The notes under the pieces are model-generated. The model had not been told where the DNA came from and did no database searches. It worked only from the letters and a program-made list of their open reading frames with translations. The position numbers and the translations under genes were made by a program. A stretch of 64,000 nucleotides of DNA, taken from NCBI RefSeq assembly GCF_000169095.1, contig NZ_AAVU01000007.1, positions 62,001-126,000 of the forward strand, written 5' to 3'. Positions 36,215 through 45,182 of the stretch are shown here, piece after piece. This DNA comes from Lyngbya sp. PCC 8106. Lineage in GTDB: Bacteria > Cyanobacteriota > Cyanobacteriia > Cyanobacteriales > Microcoleaceae. The stretch's first letter is position 1, and the number at the start of each line of letters is the position of its first letter.

Positions 36215-37093
36215 CTATTCCCGAGTTAAGGTTGCATTTTTGTTGGGTCTAATTTGTGACCCATATCGCCGTGACCAGACTTGTGTAAACTCCGCACCAA
36301 ATAGAAAAATTTGAGTCGAATAGAAGATCCACACTAATACAATCACAAATGATCCGGCAGCACCATAGGCTGATCCGATGCTACTGTTGCCGAGATAAAG
36401 GCTGATTAAGGATTTTCCAATGGTAAATAAAACGGCTGTTATTCCGGCTCCGACAGCAACATCTTTCCAGGCAATTCGCACATCGGGTAACACTCGATAG
36501 ATTTGACCAAATAGTAGAGTGGTGAGACTTAAAGAGATGACTAAATCGACTAATGACCAGACAAAACTTGGAATAAATAAATGTTGTTCTAGCCAGGCGG
36601 ATGCTCCCGACAAAACTGAACTAATAATCAGGGAGAGGAGTAAGATGAATCCAATCCCTAAGACCATTAAAATTGATAAAATTCGGGTTTGAATAAAGCC
36701 TTTAACGCCTCGTCCGGGTTTGGGTTCGACTCCCCAAATTAGGTTTAGGGCTTGTTTGAGTTGAGCAAAAACTGTCGTCGCACCAAAGATAATTGTGACA
36801 ACGGCAATTATAGTTGCGGTAATATTGGAGCTAGGATTAAATTGATTTTGTAGAATGGTACGAAGAGAAGCGGCATTCTCTGAGCCAAAAAAAGATTCTA
36901 ACTGAGCAAAAACTTCTTCTTGAGCGATTTGTTCCCCGACAATAAAACCAACAACTGCAATCACCAAAATTAAAATCGGTGCAATTGAAAAGATCATATA
37001 ATAAGAAAGGGCAGCAGCCAGGATAGGAACTTTATCTTGTTGCCATTCGTTAAAGGTTTCTTTGAGCAGACTCCAAATGGTATTTAGATTCAC
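36215..37093 (-). CDS. YihY/virulence factor BrkB family membrane protein
   Basis: 292 residues with six predicted membrane helices. The N-terminal AAALSYYMIFSIAPILILVIA and middle FGATTVFAQLKQALNLIWGVEP are family signatures; the end reads YSTQIFLFGAEFTQVWSRRYG. The family is widespread, often called putative ribonuclease BN in error, and its true function is not known. It sits alone between the DUF4079 gene and a REC-histidine kinase. No signal peptide. Confidence 0.88.
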   Translation of the reverse strand: MNLNTIWSLLKETFNEWQQDKVPILAAALSYYMIFSIAPILILVIAVVGFIVGEQIAQEEVFAQLESFFGSENAASLRTILQNQFNPSSNITATIIAVVTIIFGATTVFAQLKQALNLIWGVEPKPGRGVKGFIQTRILSILMVLGIGFILLLSLIISSVLSGASAWLEQHLFIPSFVWSLVDLVISLSLTTLLFGQIYRVLPDVRIAWKDVAVGAGITAVLFTIGKSLISLYLGNSSIGSAYGAAGSFVIVLVWIFYSTQIFLFGAEFTQVWSRRYGSQIRPNKNATLTRE

Positions 37094-37146
37094 GACTTTT
37101 CAGCAAACAGGGTCAACATCATAGCTGAGTTTAACAGCAAGTCAAA

Positions 37147-38469
37147 TTAAAATCTACTCTGTGCTTCGGACTTGATGAGATTTTGATGAATGGGGATTTC
37201 AATCACAAACTCTGCTCCCTCTCCAAATACTGAATTAAAATTAATTTTACCCTGATGTTTTTCGACGATGATTTGATAGCTTGTTAATAAGCCTAATCCA
37301 CTTCCTTTGCCGACGGGTTTGGTGGTAAAAAAAGGATCAAATAAACGAGTCTTGACTTCAGGTGAAATACCGATTCCATTGTCTTTTATCTTGATTTTTA
37401 CTGTATTTTTATCTTGTAATTCAGTGGTAATCCAAATTGTAGGATTCTGAAACTTGACCGTCTGTTGAGCTAATTTAGATTCTATTGCATCAATAGCATT
37501 ACTTAATAGATTTAAAAACACTTGGTTGAGTTGACTGGCATAACAAGTAATTTTGGGGAGTTGATCATAATTTTTAATAATTTTAATCTCAGAGTGATGA
37601 TTGGGAAGTTTGAGTTTATGATCTAAAAGAAGTAATGTGCTATTAATTCCTTCATGGAGATTAATTAATTTAATATCAGATTCATCTAAGCGAGAAAAAA
37701 TCCGTAAAGCGAGAATAATGGTGCAGATTCGATTCACTCCATTTTTCATCGAAGAAATAATATTATGCACATCGGAAATCAGAAAATCAAAATCGATTTC
37801 TTCTGTCGTTTGCTGAATAACTTGCGAAGGTTGAGGATATTCGTATTGATAAAGTTTGATTAATTTAATTAAGTCTTGAATATATTGATTGGCGGGTTCG
37901 ATATTTCCCGAGATAAAGCTAATGGGATTATTTATTTCATGGGCAATTCCAGCAACCAGTTGCATTAAACCCACCATTTTTTCCTGTTGAACCAGTTGGG
38001 CTTGAGTGACTTGTAATTCACTTAAGGCTGTTTTGAGTTGCTGATTTTGATGTTGCAGTTGATTGTGTAACTGTTGAATAGTGAGTTGATTTTGAATTCT
38101 GACAAGAATTTCTTCGAGTTGAAAGGGTTTAGTTACATAGTCTACTCCTCCGACTTGAAAGGCTTTTACTTTGTCTAAGGCATCGTCTAACGCACTTAAA
38201 AATATGATCGGAATTGAGCAAGTTTCTTCATTTTTTTTAAGGGTTTCACAAACTGTATAGCCATTCATTTCAGGCATATTAATATCGAGTAAAATCAGAT
38301 CAGGCTTAACGGCTTTAACAGCAGTGAGTGCCATTTTTCCATTGATAGCCTGTCGCACATTGTAGCCATGCTCGGTCATCATTTTGGACAGCAAACGTAA
38401 GTTTGCAGGTGTATCATCAACGACGAGAATATCCGGTTTATTAGAAGTATCTTCCAGTTGATTCATCAT
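37147..38469 (-). CDS. Hybrid response regulator-histidine kinase (REC-HisKA-HATPase)
   Basis: 440 residues, soluble. An N-terminal REC (about 13-130; ILVVDDTPANLRLLS with acidic pair, phospho-Asp in LILLDINMPEMNG, Lys in YVTKPF) is joined by a coiled coil to HisKA (GIAHEINNPISFISGN) and HATPase (LLSNAIDAI, DNGIGISPEVK, GKGSGLGLLTS). It works as a phosphorelay element that receives phosphate on REC and autophosphorylates. Its REC is closely similar to that of the next gene, 59 bp upstream on the same strand (NGKMALTAV, LSALDD-LDKVKAF are shared). No DNA-binding domain is present. Confidence 0.92.
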   Translation of the reverse strand: MMNQLEDTSNKPDILVVDDTPANLRLLSKMMTEHGYNVRQAINGKMALTAVKAVKPDLILLDINMPEMNGYTVCETLKKNEETCSIPIIFLSALDDALDKVKAFQVGGVDYVTKPFQLEEILVRIQNQLTIQQLHNQLQHQNQQLKTALSELQVTQAQLVQQEKMVGLMQLVAGIAHEINNPISFISGNIEPANQYIQDLIKLIKLYQYEYPQPSQVIQQTTEEIDFDFLISDVHNIISSMKNGVNRICTIILALRIFSRLDESDIKLINLHEGINSTLLLLDHKLKLPNHHSEIKIIKNYDQLPKITCYASQLNQVFLNLLSNAIDAIESKLAQQTVKFQNPTIWITTELQDKNTVKIKIKDNGIGISPEVKTRLFDPFFTTKPVGKGSGLGLLTSYQIIVEKHQGKINFNSVFGEGAEFVIEIPIHQNLIKSEAQSRF

Positions 38470-38527
38470 ATTTATCGAGCATATTTTTTGATGTAACCTT
38501 TAAAAAAACCGAATTTCAATATTCTTT

Positions 38528-40333
38528 TTAGGGAATTAAGTTTTGCCATTGATTAGATGAAACGAGACGAATTGCCTCCTCTGCATTAACCGGACGAGAA
38601 AATAAGTACCCCTGACCTAATTTACAATTTAAACTCAGGAGTTGTCTTAACTGAGTTGGAGTTTCTATCCCTTCTGCAATCACGTTCATCTCTAAAATTT
38701 TAGCGATATTAATGATAATCGGAACCAGCCCCAAATGTTTTGAGTTTTCATCTATCTGTTTGACGAAAGATTGGTCGATTTTGAGGGTATCTAAGGGAAA
38801 ATAATGTAAATAACTGAGTGAGGAATAACCCGTCCCAAAGTCATCAATGCCTAACTGAATTCCTCGTTGTTTGAATTTTTTAAGAATTTCAATCGCAATT
38901 TGAGGATTTTCCATTAAGGAACTTTCAGTAATTTCTAGTTTTAAACATTGGGGATTAATTTGAGTATCGTGGATAATTTGATCAACCTGTTCGTTGAGAT
39001 TAAGTTGAGTCAGTTGTCGCGCCGAAAGATTGACACTAACAAAGAAAGAATCGTCAACTAGATTTTGCTTTTTCCAGGTTTGGAGTTGCTGACAAGATTG
39101 ATGTAAAACCCACTGACCAAGCGGAATAATTAATCCAATTTCTTCGGCGATGGGAATAAAAGAATGGGGAGAAATCAAACCTCGGGTGGGATGCTGCCAA
39201 CGAACGAGAGCCTCAAAGCCAACGATTTGACCCGTATTTAAAACGACTATGGGTTGATAGTAAACGACTAATTCTTGTTCTTTAATCGCTTTATGGAGTT
39301 CTGTTTCTAGCTCTAAAGTATTAATTGCAGCAACGTGCATAGTTGAGTCAAAAATATGATATCGACCTCGACCTAATGCCTTGGCTTTGTACACTGCGTT
39401 ATCTGCATCTCTTAGTAAATGTTCGGGATTTTCATAGTTTGGATGCCAAAGAGCAATTCCAATACTTGTATTAATAAAAACTTCATATCCTTCGAGTTGA
39501 AAGGGTTGGGAAAGAGCCTCTAAAATAGAATTGGCAATTTGAGTGACTTGCTGAGAGTGATGAATCGACTTGAGAAGAATAATAAATTCATCTCCTCCCA
39601 ATCGTGCTAAGATATCATCGGGATTGAGTAAAGTTTCTAAACGACGGCTCAGAGCAATTAGTAGCTCATCTCCGACTAAATGACCGAGTGAATCATTGAC
39701 GACTTTGAAGCGATCGCAATCTAAAAATAAAACGGCAAATTGAGACTGTGAATCTTGTTTAGCTCGGTTGAGTGATTGTTCTAATTGCTCCATTAAAAAT
39801 CGACGATTTGGTAATCCCGTTAACGGATCATGCAGTGCCATTTCTAGGAGTTTAGCATTGGCAACTTCAAGCTGCTTTTTACGCTGTTCGACTCGTTTTT
39901 CAAGTTGACTATTGAGGGTACTGAGTTTTGATTTAGCATCTTTTAAGGCGAGTTGATTTTTGACTCTCGCTAAAATTTCTTCAAATTCAAACGGTTTGGT
40001 AATATAGTCTACCCCTCCCACTTTAAAAGCTTTAACTTTATCTAAAACATCGTCTAAAGCACTTAAAAAAATGATCGGAATATCAGCCGTTTGAGGATCA
40101 TTTTTGAGAAAAGAGCAGACTTCATACCCATCGATGTCAGGCATCATTATATCCAGTAATATTAAACTCGGTGGACAAGTTTGTACTGCTGTCAATGCCA
40201 TTTTTCCGTTAATTGCTTGACGCACTTCATAGCCCTGATCACTCAACATCGTTGAGAGGAGGCGTAAATTCATGGGTGTATCATCAACAATCAGGATATC
40301 GGCTTTTATAAAGTTCAGGTGGCTTTGATTCAT
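38528..40333 (-). CDS. REC-GGDEF-EAL cyclic-di-GMP regulator
   Basis: 601 residues. REC (about 12-128) with phospho-Asp in LILLDIMMPDIDG; a coiled coil; GGDEF (about 165-325) with the intact motif RLGGDEF; EAL (about 345-595) with FEALVRWQHP and the DDFGTGYSSL loop. Both motifs look catalytic, so the protein could make and break cyclic di-GMP, with one activity dominant. It is the promoter-proximal gene of the pair with the REC-kinase and is divergent from the Pix-like operon. Cyclic di-GMP commonly controls type IV pili motility in cyanobacteria, which fits the neighbourhood. Confidence 0.93.
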   Translation of the reverse strand: MNQSHLNFIKADILIVDDTPMNLRLLSTMLSDQGYEVRQAINGKMALTAVQTCPPSLILLDIMMPDIDGYEVCSFLKNDPQTADIPIIFLSALDDVLDKVKAFKVGGVDYITKPFEFEEILARVKNQLALKDAKSKLSTLNSQLEKRVEQRKKQLEVANAKLLEMALHDPLTGLPNRRFLMEQLEQSLNRAKQDSQSQFAVLFLDCDRFKVVNDSLGHLVGDELLIALSRRLETLLNPDDILARLGGDEFIILLKSIHHSQQVTQIANSILEALSQPFQLEGYEVFINTSIGIALWHPNYENPEHLLRDADNAVYKAKALGRGRYHIFDSTMHVAAINTLELETELHKAIKEQELVVYYQPIVVLNTGQIVGFEALVRWQHPTRGLISPHSFIPIAEEIGLIIPLGQWVLHQSCQQLQTWKKQNLVDDSFFVSVNLSARQLTQLNLNEQVDQIIHDTQINPQCLKLEITESSLMENPQIAIEILKKFKQRGIQLGIDDFGTGYSSLSYLHYFPLDTLKIDQSFVKQIDENSKHLGLVPIIINIAKILEMNVIAEGIETPTQLRQLLSLNCKLGQGYLFSRPVNAEEAIRLVSSNQWQNLIP

Positions 40334-40978
40334 TGCAGGTTGGGAGTAACTAACATAACAGACTAAATTAGATTCAGTCTATCCATAAATTTTAAAGAGT
40401 GGGGAGCGATAAAGTCGATTTTGATAATTTTTTTAGATTAGAATTTGAGAATTGATGAAATATTGATTAAAAACAATCAATATTGGACATTACATCGAGA
40501 AGAACCTGCTTTAACTCAGGGTGACTGTTTGAGAAGATTCGGGTCAGGGTGTACAGGTTCAGTCTTCCTTGACAAGATAAACCCAGTAGATTAGATTATA
40601 CCCCAAGCATAAACCGAGCCGCAAACAGAGAGAAGTTGGGTTGATGCTCTAGGAAAGGAGAATCGCGAATGAAGAATAAACTTTTTTGTAAATTGACTGA
40701 AATGTGTAGATAATTGTTAATGTTCTCTTGTCAGTAAAACTCAATGAACGTAACATTACGGAATGTGTAGATCAAGATGATACAGAGTTTCTCTATCTAC
40801 AAGTAGATTTTACAGAAAACCTTGATCTAATATTTTTTTGATCAACTTCAGACAATGAGTGTCATTTGATCATTTTTTAGCCTATACGTGTAATAATATA
40901 AAATTGAGGATCAGCTAAGTTCCCCAATGATTGGTAAGTTTCCTTTATAGGAAAACATTCTGAGAAAACGAGGATTGG
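40334..40978. other. Long divergent intergenic region ahead of the Pix-like operon
   Basis: 645 bp. It contains a good -35/-10 pair on the plus strand (listed) and a 14-codon frame at 40669-40713 behind a strong ribosome site AGGAAAGGAG (40651-40660); no other gene. A candidate TSS near 40605 would give a ~375-nt leader for the PATAN-REC gene. The minus-strand gene's promoter must be near 40340-40440 but is not evident. Confidence 0.5.
40569..40597 (+). promoter_or_regulatory. Candidate promoter of the Pix-like operon
   Basis: TTGACA (40569-40574), 17-bp spacer, TAGATT (40592-40597). A sigma-70-type match, found by eye only. Confidence 0.35.
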
Positions 40979-42139
40979 ATGAAAACTGACGAATCTACTC
41001 CCTATCAACGATTGGTACAAGAACTTGATCGCCAATGTCAAAAAATGGCAACTGGTGACTTGTGCTTCTCTACCTATAACCAAGAAGGAAAGTTTCACCT
41101 ATTTTATGGTCGGCTACTCTATATTACAACTGAATATCATCAGGTACGACGTTGGAAAAGAGCAGTTCTCAAGTATTGCTCTGACTGGAAACCTTCATCA
41201 ACATTGACTTCATTTGACCATAATAAACCCTGGGAATATGAGATACTTTATGAGGGAGTCGCCCAAGAAAAAATTAGTCTGACTCAGGCTAAAATTGTGA
41301 TTCGTCAAGTCAGTTTAGAAGTGCTATTTTCTTTAGCTCGATATACTGATATCAGTCTTGAATGGAAACCTTCTTCTGAAAAGAAGACTCATCTTTCACT
41401 CGGTTTAGCCCTGTCTTTTTCTGAAATCGAGCCAATTTTCACACGAGCCGCTCAAATGCAACAGGAGTGGCAAACAGGAGGTTTAAGCAGCATTCATCCG
41501 AATTTATCTCCGGTTTCTAAAAAGAAACTCAATCCTCAAAGTCTTTCGGGTTTAGCTCAATATCTCAATGGAAAGTTTACCCTTTGGGATATTTCTTTAA
41601 GGATGGGAAAATCAGTCGTCAGCATTGCTCGTGCTTTGGTTCCTTTGATCAAAAAAGGGATTTTACAACTGCGGCAAATTCCAGATTTTTCCACACCTCT
41701 ACCAACCCCAACAGGAGCGACTTCGGCTTCAGTTCGTTCATCTCAAACAACTCGTCACACCCCGTTTCTGATTGCTTGTATTGATGATAGTCCGGTTGTC
41801 GTTCAAAGTTTACGCAAAATTCTTGAACCTGCTGGCTATCAGGTTGTCGGAATTCAAGACCCGATAAAAGCCTTGGCTCAAATTGCCGAACAAAAACCTG
41901 ATTTAATCTTTCTAGATTTAATCATGCCTAATGCTAATGGTTATACGGTTTGTCAATTTTTACGAAATGCACCTTTATTTGAAAAGACACCTGTGATTAT
42001 TCTGACCAGTCGGGATAATGTAATTGATCGGAGTCGTGCTAAACTTGTGGGTGCTTCAGACTTTCTGGTTAAGCCTCCTCAGCAACAGGAAACTCTGGAA
42101 ATGGTTCGCAAATATCTGGCTCAATCCTCCAAGGTTTAA
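40979..42139 (+). CDS. PATAN-domain response regulator (PixG/PatA-like)
   Basis: 386 residues. The N-terminal ~250 residues are a PATAN domain (PYQRLVQELDRQCQKM, then LNGKFTLWDISLRMGKS), and the C-terminal REC (about 262-380) has ACIDDSPVVVQSL, phospho-Asp in LIFLDLIMPNANGY and a Lys in LVKPP. PixG/PilG-type regulators act on the type IV pilus motors and set motility direction. It is the first gene of the operon; ribosome site GAGG is about 8 bp before ATG 40979. A second, closely related gene sits 3 kb downstream in the same cluster. Confidence 0.9.
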   Translation: MKTDESTPYQRLVQELDRQCQKMATGDLCFSTYNQEGKFHLFYGRLLYITTEYHQVRRWKRAVLKYCSDWKPSSTLTSFDHNKPWEYEILYEGVAQEKISLTQAKIVIRQVSLEVLFSLARYTDISLEWKPSSEKKTHLSLGLALSFSEIEPIFTRAAQMQQEWQTGGLSSIHPNLSPVSKKKLNPQSLSGLAQYLNGKFTLWDISLRMGKSVVSIARALVPLIKKGILQLRQIPDFSTPLPTPTGATSASVRSSQTTRHTPFLIACIDDSPVVVQSLRKILEPAGYQVVGIQDPIKALAQIAEQKPDLIFLDLIMPNANGYTVCQFLRNAPLFEKTPVIILTSRDNVIDRSRAKLVGASDFLVKPPQQQETLEMVRKYLAQSSKV

Positions 42140-42225
42140 ACCTAAGTGATCATATAGGATTGAATAGAGTGTAAACTTTGAGTAAAGCTTGAGTCCACAT
42201 TTTAAATTTTTGATGAGGTTATTCG

Positions 42226-42612
42226 ATGACGAGTATATTAGTGATAGAAGACAACTCGACTGAAGCTAATCTGATGATTGGTTGCTTGCGTCAATCGGGT
42301 TTTGATGTCCATAATGTTAGCACTGCTGAAGCCGCAAAAGTTTTGCTGGAACATAAAATTTTTGATGCTATTGTTACGGATGTAGTCTTACCCGGTCAAA
42401 GTGGTTTTGGATTGTGTCGTCAGCTAAAAAATCAAAACACAACTGCTCATATTCCGATTATTATTTGTTCGAGTAAATCCGCCAAAATTGATAAGAATTG
42501 GGGATTAAAACAAGGAGCGTCTGCTTATGTAACAAAACCAATTGATCGCGAAGAATTAATCGATACGGTTAGACGGGTGACTTTGCCTTCAGGACAAGCG
42601 GGACTCGCTTAA
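42226..42612 (+). CDS. CheY-like single-domain response regulator (PixH-like)
   Basis: 128 residues, a lone REC: ILVIEDNSTEANLMI, phospho-Asp in AIVTDVVLPGQSGFG, and a Lys in YVTKPIDREELI. It follows the first PATAN-REC gene by 86 bp, as PixH follows PixG in the phototaxis operon. It would receive phosphate from the CheA-like kinase and act on the pilus machinery or as a phosphate sink. Confidence 0.9.
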   Translation: MTSILVIEDNSTEANLMIGCLRQSGFDVHNVSTAEAAKVLLEHKIFDAIVTDVVLPGQSGFGLCRQLKNQNTTAHIPIIICSSKSAKIDKNWGLKQGASAYVTKPIDREELIDTVRRVTLPSGQAGLA

Positions 42613-43112
42613 CATCATATTTTTTTGAGAATTATTTGGTTTTGTTGAGCAGGAAAACATCCAGAAAATCGCTCAATTTTTGACCGATCACCTCAACCCC
42701 CAAAAATCATCATTTTAAAAAAAGTAATGACTATTACTTTGAGCATAAACGGTGTCACAAACAAGATTTGTTAGACTGTTCAACAAAAATTAATATTAAT
42801 ATCATAAAAACAATTTAAAATCAGAGTAGAAGCCCGTTACATCTAATAGATCTGGGGAAGGATGTAAATTCTCTGAGACTCATTGAGATCAGAACCCGAT
42901 GAGTTCGACAAAACTAAAAAGAGAAATTAGAGTGTATTTCTAGTTTGGAGATGCAATTGTAGCCTGATCACAATTCAGGTGTAGTTTTAGATCTGCCCTA
43001 ATGATACAGTTGAAGTACCAACTTCCGGCCAAGATGTCAATCCATCTTAAGGAGTAGAGTTGGTATTTGTGATCGCTTCTATCTAGCCGATTTATCTAAC
43101 GTTACTCATTCG
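42613..43112. other. Intergenic gap inside the Pix-like cluster
   Basis: 500 bp with no frame I would call a gene and an ACTCAT...ATGAGT inverted arm pair near 42875-42905. The length suggests a separate promoter for the second PATAN-REC gene, or that this gene was inserted later. Confidence 0.4.
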
Positions 43113-44372
43113 GTGCCTACCCAACTAACCATGACCCTAATAGAATCTGTACATCTCAAGCGGCTCGCTGAAGAACTCGATAGGTTGAGTCAACAGACCG
43201 AAAGTGGTATCCTCATTCTCAGTAGCCATACTGAAGAAGGAAGTCTTTACTTCAGCCAGGGTCAACTGTTGTATGCAACCTCTCACATTCATCGTGTGCG
43301 TCGCTGGTCAAGGAGTGTTGACAAATACTGTCCGAAAATAACGGTTAAACTCCCCTCTTCTGTCAATTCTTCACTTTGGGAATATAAACTTTTATACCAA
43401 GGAATTCGTCGTCAAGAACTCAACCTGACTCAAGCCAAAGCAGTCATCCGACGAGTCATCAGTGAAGTGTTGTTTTCCATGAGTCGCTATGTAGACTTCA
43501 AGTTTCATTGGGAAGCTCAAACCGCTCTCCAGTCTGGCTTTTCCAAACACCTTTCTTTTTGTGACTCAGAAGTGAAAAAAATTTTACTTCAAGTCACCCA
43601 GATGCAAACGCAATGGCAAACGGCTCATTTAAGCAATCTTGACCCCAATCTTGCTCCGATTTTCACAAAACCCGTTAATCCCAAAGCCCTCTCCGGTTTA
43701 GTAAAATATCTTAATGGAGAGTTGACCTTATGGGATATTTCCCTGAAAATTCAAAAGCCGATTGTAACGATTGCTCGTGCTTTAATTCCTTTAGTTCAGA
43801 AAGGACTTTTAAAGTTTAGAATGTTGCCCGATTTAGCGGCACAGACTGATTCAGTTGCCGAACAAACGAATAATTTAACCGTTCAAAACGAAAAATCATC
43901 AACTCGTAAACAACCTTTAATCGCCTGTATTGATGATAGTCTAGTTGCGATAGAAAGTCTCAAGCAAATTCTTGAACCTGTCGGATGTCAAATTTTAAGT
44001 ATTCAAAATCCCGTCAAAGGACTGGCTAAAATTGCGGAACATAAACCTGATTTAATCTTTCTGGATTTAGTCATGCCGAATGCAAATGGATATATTGTTT
44101 GTAAGTTTTTACGCAATGCTCCTATTTTTCAGAATACCCCAGTGATTATTCTCACCAGTCGAGATACAGTCGTCGATAGAAACTATGCCAAAATCGCAGG
44201 TGCAACGGATTTTTTGAGTAAGCCGCCCAATCCTCGCGAGACTTTGCAAGTAGTTCGCCAACACCTCGCCGAAAAATTCCCCCTACTAAAAACTTACAAT
44301 TTCAGAGAAGGAGCTAAAAAAGACCCCCCTCCGACTTCTGATTATGCGGTAAAACCGATGATAAATTCCTAA
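43113..44372 (+). CDS. Second PATAN-domain response regulator (PixG/PatA-like)
   Basis: 419 residues, a paralogue of the 40979 gene: the same PATAN core (LAEELDRLSQQ, LNGELTLWDISLKIQKP) and REC (ACIDDSLVAIESL, phospho-Asp in LIFLDLVMPNANGY, Lys in FLSKPPNP). The C-terminal ~30 residues are an extra polar tail. The start is taken at GTG 43113, but ATG 43131 is equally possible since no ribosome site stands out. The duplicate may give graded or cell-end-specific output, as suggested by roles of PatA-type proteins in pilus motor control. Confidence 0.88.
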   Translation: MPTQLTMTLIESVHLKRLAEELDRLSQQTESGILILSSHTEEGSLYFSQGQLLYATSHIHRVRRWSRSVDKYCPKITVKLPSSVNSSLWEYKLLYQGIRRQELNLTQAKAVIRRVISEVLFSMSRYVDFKFHWEAQTALQSGFSKHLSFCDSEVKKILLQVTQMQTQWQTAHLSNLDPNLAPIFTKPVNPKALSGLVKYLNGELTLWDISLKIQKPIVTIARALIPLVQKGLLKFRMLPDLAAQTDSVAEQTNNLTVQNEKSSTRKQPLIACIDDSLVAIESLKQILEPVGCQILSIQNPVKGLAKIAEHKPDLIFLDLVMPNANGYIVCKFLRNAPIFQNTPVIILTSRDTVVDRNYAKIAGATDFLSKPPNPRETLQVVRQHLAEKFPLLKTYNFREGAKKDPPPTSDYAVKPMINS

Positions 44373-44569
44373 CAAATAGAATAAGCTTTAATAAGATTGA
44401 GAGATCAAAATTATCCCCAATACAGGATTGACAATCCGAAAAAACTCTGAAACGTTTTTTTAAGATTAAGCAAATTTCAAGAACAGTTCAGTTAAAATAA
44501 AGAAAGTTAACCAAAAGTCGAATTAAACTGTTCGATTTGGGTTATTGATTCTATCATATTAGATCGAAA

Positions 44570-45100
44570 ATGAAGGGGAAATCTGCCAGTTCGACTCCCA
44601 CTGAACAATTTTTTAGTTTTTCGCTCAACCCCACTCTGCAAGCCCTCTTGTCCGCTCACCAACTAGCAGAGATTATTCGACTCGATCCCACCCAAATTGT
44701 ACCGATCTCAGAAATGCCTTTAGCGGTGATCGGAGTCTATCCCTGGCAAGGGGAAGTCCTGTGGTTGGTCGATCTTGCCTGTCTGTTTGGTTTTGAACCG
44801 CTGAGAAAACCCACAAATATTCAGTCTAATTGTAGCATTATCAAAGCCCGAGTTCACCGAGGAAATATTGGTTTATGGGTCGCTCAAGTGGGGGAATTAA
44901 TAAGCTGTGAACCCTCCAGTCTTCAAGCCCCTGAACTCTGTTATCCTCAACTTCAAACCCTCAAGAAATCTCCTCATCAAAAAGAGTCAATTGATCCGAT
45001 TCAACCTGATTGGATTCAAGGAAGTTGGGTCAGTTCTCAGGAGACAATCTTACCCATTCTTGATCTCGAAGCAATCCTCCGAGATTTAGTTCAGGAATAA
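44570..45100 (+). CDS. CheW-like adaptor (PixI-like)
   Basis: 176 residues of the CheW SH3-like fold. Visible features are the N-terminal PTEQFFSFSL, IRLDPTQIVPISEMPLAVIG, LWLVDLACLFGFEPL and the C-terminal WVSSQETILPILDLEAIL. CheW bridges the MCP to the CheA kinase. It sits in the PixI position, 83 bp before the MCP gene. Confidence 0.85.
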   Translation: MKGKSASSTPTEQFFSFSLNPTLQALLSAHQLAEIIRLDPTQIVPISEMPLAVIGVYPWQGEVLWLVDLACLFGFEPLRKPTNIQSNCSIIKARVHRGNIGLWVAQVGELISCEPSSLQAPELCYPQLQTLKKSPHQKESIDPIQPDWIQGSWVSSQETILPILDLEAILRDLVQE

Positions 45101-45182
45101 ACATTTAGTTTTATCCCTTTGTTTCAATCAATAAACCCCTTTTTGCCCGAAAATATCCACCTAAAATTTGACATTAAAACCA

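Noticed and set aside
40877..41098. 73-residue minus-strand frame
   Set aside because: It overlaps the start of the PATAN-REC gene, which is certain.
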